Positions 20,713 through 24,529 of a stretch of 24,529 nt of DNA are shown here, piece by piece. The position numbers were made by a program, and so were the translations under genes. The notes beneath the pieces were generated by a model, which did not search any database, had not been told where the DNA came from, and worked only from the letters and a program-made list of their open reading frames with translations. The stretch is taken from positions 1-24,529 of the IMG/VR virus record IMGVR_UViG_3300046820_000179; one strand, written 5' to 3'. The DNA is from a virus. Positions within the stretch are counted from its first letter, which is position 1. Every line of letters begins with the position of its first letter.

Positions 20713-21167
20713 TGCTCAATGGTTTTTGATTGGATATATTCGTAGTTGATTGTAGACTCGTTTTCCCTGAAAATCTCTGCACCATTTTTTAAATGGAAAC
20801 GCCTTGCCATGGGCGTTTTTGGACTTAGGGTAACGAACCTTTCGACTTCTGGATATTGGGCTTTGATTTGCTCAACTGTTCTGTTTAGCAACTCTGCGGC
20901 CGCACCCGGGACATAACTCCAAATTGTATAGAAGATTGCCGCTTTGGGTGAAGTTGATTCCTGCATTAGTTCATCTACTGTACTAGGAACGAAGTCTTGC
21001 AAACTAACGCAAACCATAGCACGTGGCTGATTTGTTTCTTCGTCAGTTATGCTACTAACAAATCTAGTTCCAGATACACGAAACTCTGCAGGAATTTCTG
21101 GACGTACTGGATCGTCCTTGATAAACTCAAGTAGTGGGCTTGTAATGTCTCGGATGAATGTTAGCAT
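20709..21167 (-). CDS. GNAT-like acetyltransferase-type protein, 152 aa
   Basis: The latter half (LLNRTVEQIKAQYPEVERFVTLSP, TPMARRFHLKNGAEIFRENESTINYEY) matches the GNAT C-terminal strand/helix pattern (ArxFHxxNGA---R-N----NYEY), where a late helix normally contacts acetyl-CoA. The central strand AMVCVSLQDFVPSTVDEL and helix SYVPGAAAELLNRTV fit the fold. The acceptor is unknown. A perfect T4-late-like promoter lies 5 nt before the ATG, so expression should be late and nearly leaderless. Confidence 0.65.
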   Translation of the reverse strand: MLTFIRDITSPLLEFIKDDPVRPEIPAEFRVSGTRFVSSITDEETNQPRAMVCVSLQDFVPSTVDELMQESTSPKAAIFYTIWSYVPGAAAELLNRTVEQIKAQYPEVERFVTLSPKTPMARRFHLKNGAEIFRENESTINYEYIQSKTIEH

Positions 21168-21172
21168 ATGAC

Positions 21173-21180
21173 TATTTATA
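21173..21180 (-). promoter_or_regulatory. T4-type late promoter (TATAAATA)
   Basis: Exact TATAAATA on the minus strand, 5 nt before ATG 21167. Initiation 6-7 nt downstream falls at the start codon. Confidence 0.7.
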
Positions 21181-21189
21181 TCTGTGTAG

Positions 21190-21250
21190 TTAATTCGGTG
21201 CTGGTTACGGATCCAGCGACACCTTATCTTGTGTCCGCACTCGTATTTAC
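21190..21250 (-). terminator. Overlapping hairpins in the ahpD-GNAT gap
   Basis: GCTGG-N8-CCAGC, extendable by GGTG/CACC, and an alternative GGACAC-N7-GGTGTC-type stem just upstream compete for the same bases. There is no clear T-run, so factor-independent termination is doubtful. Confidence 0.35.
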
Positions 21251-21272
21251 ATGCTAACAGATTACAAAATGA

Positions 21273-21779
21273 TTACGAGTTCAAAACTTTTGCAACTGAA
21301 TTCATAACACTGGCAATACGTCCAATGTCACGAAGATTTTCTACAGTATAGCCTTCTTGTTTCAATGTATCATAATGTGCCTTAACACAGAAATGACACT
21401 TGCCAACAATACTTGCGGCTAGACTGAACGCTTCAAAGTTTGCCTTAGTAGTTCCGCCATGACTTGCGATAGCATTCATACGTAACTGAGCAGGCAACCC
21501 TTTCAATGCCGGATCGTCTGTCATTTCAACGAATGGATACCAAACGTTGTTCTGTGCCATAATGCTTGCGGCTGTCATTGCAGAGTCCGCGTGAACCGGT
21601 GCATCCGCTAACATTACGCCTAGTACTTTTCCGTTACCAGTTGCTGCCAATGCCGCTACAGCACAACCCATAGCAACATCAGCATCTAATGTACTACGCA
21701 AAAGGACAGCATCAAGATTTAACTTAGTGTCCTTTGCGTATTCTGGCAACGCACCTTTAATTGCGTCAATGAATGCCAT
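21273..21779 (-). CDS. ahpD: Alkylhydroperoxidase AhpD
   Basis: 168 aa (AhpD is usually ~175). The catalytic CxxC is in GKCHFCVKAHYDTL, with Cys128, Cys131 and His135. Glu116, in NFEAFSLA, is about where the proton-relay Glu sits in mycobacterial AhpD. AhpD re-reduces AhpC disulfides using lipoamide-type electron donors and has weak peroxidase activity itself. It is encoded directly after ahpC with TAATG coupling, the classic AhpC-AhpD arrangement. It is an auxiliary gene likely acquired from a bacterium. Confidence 0.9.
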   Translation of the reverse strand: MAFIDAIKGALPEYAKDTKLNLDAVLLRSTLDADVAMGCAVAALAATGNGKVLGVMLADAPVHADSAMTAASIMAQNNVWYPFVEMTDDPALKGLPAQLRMNAIASHGGTTKANFEAFSLAASIVGKCHFCVKAHYDTLKQEGYTVENLRDIGRIASVMNSVAKVLNS

Positions 21780-22318
21780 TATAGTGTTTCTCCGCCTACT
21801 GTACGGTTACATGCACATAGTTCACCAGTTTGCAATGCGTCAAGAATACGCAGAGTTTCTTCTGGGCTACGGCCAACGTTCAAGTTGTTAACAGTAACGT
21901 GTTGGATCTCATTGCTCGGGTCAACAATGAATGTTGCGCGAAGTGCGGCGCCTGCTGGAGCATAGAACACACCTAGTTGTTCAATCAAACTCAACTCGCC
22001 ACGCTGTGTATCAGCGAACTGGTGATGTGTAATCTTCTGTAGATCTGCGTGTGCTTTTTGCCATGCTACTTTACAGAACTCATTGTCGGTGCTACCTGTG
22101 AGCAATACTGCATCACGATCAGCAAAGTCTTGTGCCAACTTGTCGTAGGCTACAATTTCTGTAGGGCATACGAATGTAAAGTCCTTTGGGTAGTACACGA
22201 TTACTTTCCACTTACCTTCAAAACTTTGATCTGTAATGGTATAGAAAGCATCTTCTGGCTGTCCTGGCTTAACGCCTGTAACTGCAAACGCTGTTAATTT
22301 ATCACCAACTGTTTTCAT
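21779..22318 (-). CDS. ahpC: Peroxiredoxin AhpC (AhpD-dependent type)
   Basis: 179 aa. The peroxidatic Cys51 is in YYPKDFTFVCPTEI. Two C-terminal Cys, 168 and 170, in ELCACN correspond to the C174/C176 pair of mycobacterial AhpC, as do TFIVDPSNEIQHV and RILDALQTGEL. It reduces H2O2 and organic peroxides, with AhpD completing the cycle. It has its own promoter at 22372-22400, a 53-nt leader and an AGGAG SD, so it can be expressed early. A role in keeping the host redox-competent during infection is inferred. Confidence 0.93.
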   Translation of the reverse strand: MKTVGDKLTAFAVTGVKPGQPEDAFYTITDQSFEGKWKVIVYYPKDFTFVCPTEIVAYDKLAQDFADRDAVLLTGSTDNEFCKVAWQKAHADLQKITHHQFADTQRGELSLIEQLGVFYAPAGAALRATFIVDPSNEIQHVTVNNLNVGRSPEETLRILDALQTGELCACNRTVGGETL

Positions 22319-22371
22319 ATTTTCTCCTGTGTGTTAAATGAAAATTTTGAACACCTTGTGTCCATGTGTTT

Positions 22372-22400
22372 ATTATACATTTATTTACACTATAGATCAA
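22372..22400 (-). promoter_or_regulatory. Sigma70-like promoter of ahpC-ahpD
   Basis: TTGATC (22400-22395), 17-nt spacer, TATAAT (22377-22372). The -35 is weaker than the phage's other promoters, leaving room for an activator. An OxyR-type site was looked for but not convincingly found. Confidence 0.65.
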
Positions 22401-22462
22401 GCAAAATTAATAGTTTTTACCTAATTTATTTTAATGACGCTAATAGGAAAAATCAATAACAG

Positions 22463-23521
22463 TTATGGTAGTTTGAAATCTTTAATACCTAATGCCGCAA
22501 TGGCTTCTGTAATTCGTTCCCGATAAATTTGTTGGAACTCATTTTGGAAGTAAGGCATGTACGGAGCATCTTGTAGATGTGTGTAGTCGTATTGAATACG
22601 ATAGCACAATCTATTTTTAATGTCACCTTGTCTACGATGTAGGGTAATACTGTTATCAAACAAACATAAGTCATTATTTGATTTATACCAATGATCGTAA
22701 ATGTATTTGTCAACGAATAATTCTTTGTCAATCAAATCAAACACACGGCGACTTTCTTCGACGCTCATGCCTTTAATTTGACTAACGGTATTGATACTGT
22801 AGTGTAACCCTTTTATGCCTGCAGGACTTTGAATTACTAATGGTATTTCACTTTCGTCTTCTGGACACATATTACTGTGCATAAGAAAGTCTTGTTCTGC
22901 AGGTAGTCCTGGATTAATTTTACCTGGACTAAATCTATGTACTATAATCATTTCGTCTAGTTCACTACGAAACGCATTACTAACACTTTCATAATAGTCA
23001 GGTGTAGTAATGAATCCTGTGCTAGATCCGATTACGTTTTCAGCGGCAAGCAAACTTACTGCTGGAGTATGGTGTATCTGTCCGCTTTCGTTACTGTGCC
23101 ACAGTAAGTCACCTTCTGCAAACATGCCTAACGGATTGCCATTTTCATCCTTGCGACCGCTTACTCTTTGCACTCGTCCTATTTCTGTTCTTTGCCCTAG
23201 TCCGTCTACAGTAGTTAACCAACGACGGTCATCGATGTGCATTGCATCATCATTGTTGTTTACACACTGCCACATCCAATCCCAACCTTGAGGGTATTTC
23301 TTTAGTAGGTGTGCTTTACTAAGTGCTCGGGCACTGCCCCACTTGTAAATAAATTTATCGTAATTGCTGAGATTTAAATTTGTGTTACGTATGATAGTAA
23401 CTAGTGACTGAAGATGGAGTTTACCTAGTTCCATCCATTCTTCATTTGTGATAGTGTTAAAGTCAACATCGTCAACGAAAACGCCAAAGCGTCCAAGTCC
23501 GGGTATTTTAGAAATTTTCAT
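22463..23521 (-). CDS. 2OG-Fe(II) dioxygenase-like protein (TauD-type), 352 aa
   Basis: DLLWHSNESGQIHHTPAVSLL (proximal metal site, His142), LFDNSITLHRR (distal His295) and RLCYRIQYDY (2OG-binding Arg) follow the TauD/TfdA double-stranded beta-helix order. The expected HxD is HSN here (Asn144), so the facial triad is altered. It may still bind metal or may not be a classic hydroxylase. ATG 23521 (MKISKIPGLGRFG) is preferred over the upstream ATG at 23593, because a late promoter sits 7 nt before it and the extra 24 residues look non-homologous. Substrate unknown. Confidence 0.75.
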   Translation of the reverse strand: MKISKIPGLGRFGVFVDDVDFNTITNEEWMELGKLHLQSLVTIIRNTNLNLSNYDKFIYKWGSARALSKAHLLKKYPQGWDWMWQCVNNNDDAMHIDDRRWLTTVDGLGQRTEIGRVQRVSGRKDENGNPLGMFAEGDLLWHSNESGQIHHTPAVSLLAAENVIGSSTGFITTPDYYESVSNAFRSELDEMIIVHRFSPGKINPGLPAEQDFLMHSNMCPEDESEIPLVIQSPAGIKGLHYSINTVSQIKGMSVEESRRVFDLIDKELFVDKYIYDHWYKSNNDLCLFDNSITLHRRQGDIKNRLCYRIQYDYTHLQDAPYMPYFQNEFQQIYRERITEAIAALGIKDFKLP

Positions 23522-23528
23522 AGTCCGA

Positions 23529-23536
23529 TATTTATT
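23529..23536 (-). promoter_or_regulatory. T4-type late promoter (AATAAATA)
   Basis: AATAAATA on the minus strand, 7 nt before ATG 23521. It contains the full ATAAATA core, with no consensus -35. Confidence 0.65.
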
Positions 23537-23703
23537 AGCACAGTAGACTTGATGGTAGGAAGAAAGGCAAGTAACAGCCTTGACAAATGACAATTGGCGC
23601 TATGATGGGCACCTCAAGCAACGTACAAAGTACAAGTCACAGAGGCCTATAAACTCCCGGGTGGCAAATCACAAATCTGATATAACCGGATCACATAAGC
23701 ACG

Positions 23704-23837
23704 AATCGTTTTCAAGACGATTTGACAGTGTTAATTCGTAATTACTCTTTCGAGTAACAACGAGCCAGACGCATGATGCGTTTGGTTTGACCGTCCTCAT
23801 CTCCTTCTTCTTTCCCAGGTAGTTTTACTAAACTACC
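23704..23837 (-). ncRNA. Cluster of four perfect hairpins downstream of the CAT tRNA
   Basis: On the minus strand: GGTAGTTT-AGTA-AAACTACC (23837-23818), ACGCAT-C-ATGCGT (23781-23769), GTTACTC-GAAA-GAGTAAT (23758-23741) with a GNRA loop, and AATCGT-N7-ACGATT (23722-23704). No protein gene fits here. Bases 23594-23700 show no further structure that I can support. The cluster may be the 3' part of the large RNA described at 23928-24404, or tRNA-processing and terminator elements. Confidence 0.5.
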
Positions 23838-23842
23838 AAAAC

Positions 23843-23918
23843 TGGATGCGGGACTTGGATTTGAACCAAGGATGGCAAAGGCTTATGAGACCTCGCTGGT
23901 GACCGGACCCTTCCCGCT
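23843..23918 (-). tRNA. tRNA with CAT anticodon (Met/fMet/Ile2), CCA encoded
   Basis: Acceptor AGCGGGA/TCCCGCA pairs at positions 2-7, but 1-72 is A-A, i.e. unpaired, as in initiator tRNAs. The anticodon arm is GAGGT-CTCATAA-GCCTT, with G-C pairs at 29-41 and 30-40 and T-G at 31-39, and the T-arm is CTTGG-TTCAAAT-CCAAG. The discriminator is T, unusual for Met or Ile, followed by CCA. Isotype cannot be settled by eye. Confidence 0.85.
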
Positions 23919-23927
23919 ATAATAATG

Positions 23928-24404
23928 CACACTAGGACGTTTCACGACGGCGGTGTCCCTGCCTGCGTCCAACTTATAGTTGGACTAGTGTGGCTTATAT
24001 GTAAACACACTAACCGCTCTGTTTCTTCTGTAGGCCTACAGATTGTATCCATTCGTCTAATGTGCTTGCATATAAGTGGAGGACTGAGAATACATCTCTC
24101 CCAATAGCACCTCGGACATTATTGTAAGCCTTGCGAGCCTACTTTCTTCCGACTTCCACTGCAACCATATTGCTATGTATCACAGTCTGCTATCAGCATC
24201 GCCGTTTTTAAAGACAGGCAGTAGTCTTGTCGCCATATGCTATTCTACGCTTTCTATCCCGTTGACCTTGCGAGCCATTAAGTCTTGCGAACTACGAAAC
24301 TTCTTGCATAAACAGATTTCACCTTGCGAGTTACGTCTGACTTGATTACCTTGCGGCTCAAGTATTAGATGCTTTTCACATATGACCGAGTCAGTCTTTG
24401 CATT
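23928..24404 (-). ncRNA. Candidate large structured phage RNA
   Basis: No credible protein gene in ~480 nt. On the minus strand it holds five hairpins with the same C-GCAA-G apical loop (24124-24142, 24263-24277, 24281-24293, 24313-24339, 24341-24362), four of them with the same bulged T. It also has a GTCCAAC/GTTGGAC hairpin (23967-23985), an 8-bp CACACTAG/CTAGTGTG pairing (23928/23985), an 8-bp CTTATATG/CATATAAG pairing (23994/24069), and a 16-nt perfect palindrome (24027-24042). GNRA loops appear only when read on this strand, matching the tRNA orientation. Large RNAs of the GOLLD and ROOL classes occur in phages near tRNAs; membership here is unproven. Confidence 0.55.
24027..24042. repeat. 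16-nt perfect palindrome
   Basis: TCTGTAGGCCTACAGA. In RNA it gives a 6-bp stem with a self-complementary GGCC loop, which could form a loop-loop dimer. It lies inside the structured RNA zone. Confidence 0.8.
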
Positions 24405-24405
24405 T

Positions 24406-24477
24406 TATTGTTAGAAGGAATCGAACCTTCAGTCTATTTCTTAGAAGGAAATTGGCCTACCATTAGCCTATAACTGA
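24406..24477 (-). tRNA. tRNA-Arg-like element (TCT), defective acceptor stem
   Basis: D-arm GGC-TAATGGTAG-GCC, anticodon arm ATTTC-CTTCTAA-GAAAT (anticodon TCT, perfect stem) and T-arm GAAGG-TTCGATT-CCTTC are all good. But only 4 bp of acceptor stem form (GTTA/TAAC), and there is no CCA. The element is flanked by GAGTCAG/CTGACTC (24499-24493 and 24394-24388), which can close it as a domain of a longer RNA. It is either a pseudo-tRNA or a tRNA-like domain. Confidence 0.65.
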
Positions 24478-24529
24478 ACCTACTGCGATGTGCTGACTCT
24501 GTTGCTACATACTCTTTTGGAATACATAA

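Noticed and set aside
22319-22462. OxyR-type operator before ahpC
   Set aside because: Only short ATAG/CTAT fragments are present, without the four-part spacing.
22440-22465. Intrinsic terminator after the oxygenase-like gene
   Set aside because: Only a weak TAAC/GTTA stem precedes a short T-run; not enough to call.
23522-23593. Upstream ATG of the oxygenase-like gene
   Set aside because: The extra 24 residues lie over a late promoter and do not resemble the family N-terminus.
23925-24107. 60-aa plus-strand frame
   Set aside because: It crosses several perfect hairpins, has no SD or promoter, and its composition is not protein-like.
24124-24362. CTTGCGAG repeats as a CRISPR-like or direct-repeat array
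   Set aside because: Copies are only ~8 nt and irregularly spaced, and each lies at the tip of a different hairpin, so RNA structure explains them better.
24381-24410. Stretch on the minus strand resembling the AAAGACTGACT segment of E. coli tmRNA
   Set aside because: The flanking order is wrong for standard or permuted tmRNA, no tag-coding frame or Ala-type acceptor is visible, and a short match can arise by chance or from the CTGACTC stem.

Overview
The window looks like part of the genome of a T4-like tailed phage (myovirus type, AT-leaning, bacterial host). The evidence is a phage tail-fibre gene running in from the left edge, an ATP-dependent DNA ligase of the T4 gp30 kind, a T4 Rnl1-type RNA ligase, a DexA/Rv2179c-like exonuclease, an HNH protein, many 40-150 aa phage orphans joined by ATGA or TAATG overlaps, phage tRNAs, and two promoter classes: host-like sigma70 (TTGAC[A/T]-N17-TATAAT) and T4-late-like (TATAAATA). 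No ribosomal, chromosomal-housekeeping or integrase genes are seen. The host cannot be named. The encoded IF-1 has an alphaproteobacterial flavour (ending KGRITYR), which is only a hint.

Layout. At 1-1720 (+) lies the 3' part of a fibre/adhesin with a LamG-like end and four beta-sandwich repeats. Everything else is on the minus strand, in compact units each led by its own promoter. Reading right to left: a structured non-coding RNA/tRNA zone (24529-23600); a late 2OG-Fe(II) oxygenase-like gene; an ahpC-ahpD peroxide-defence pair; a late GNAT-like gene; two tandem tRNAs; a unit with a DUF7448-like protein, a CX5R phosphatase and a PNK-like kinase; a unit with a metallopeptidase and a phosphoesterase; a unit from a MESH1-like HD hydrolase through the RNA ligase, a SLOG protein and a protein ending in an SSB-type tail; an exonuclease unit; a late structural protein; an AbrB-like/IF-1 pair; a ParB-like/HNH unit; the ligase/nucleotide-sugar dehydrogenase unit; a phosphoesterase-to-ClpP unit; and a 402-aa orphan.

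Three themes stand out. (1) Translation takeover: the phage carries infA (IF-1). Several early genes, including the infA pair, have the -10 box exactly 6 nt before ATG, which predicts leaderless mRNAs. A CAT-anticodon tRNA has an unpaired 1-72 position, as in initiators. (2) RNA: kinase, Cys-phosphatase and ligase genes could make a split RNA-repair set. The right-hand ~0.9 kb has no protein gene but is packed with perfect hairpins, including five with the same GCAA tetraloop, a tRNA-like domain closed by a long-range stem, and mutually exclusive pairings. It is a good candidate for a large ornate phage RNA of the GOLLD/ROOL sort or a new class. (3) Host control: ClpP, a ppGpp-hydrolase-like HD protein, AhpC/AhpD and a DDDIPF-tailed small protein.

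All calls come from reading the sequence by eye. No database search or folding program was run.
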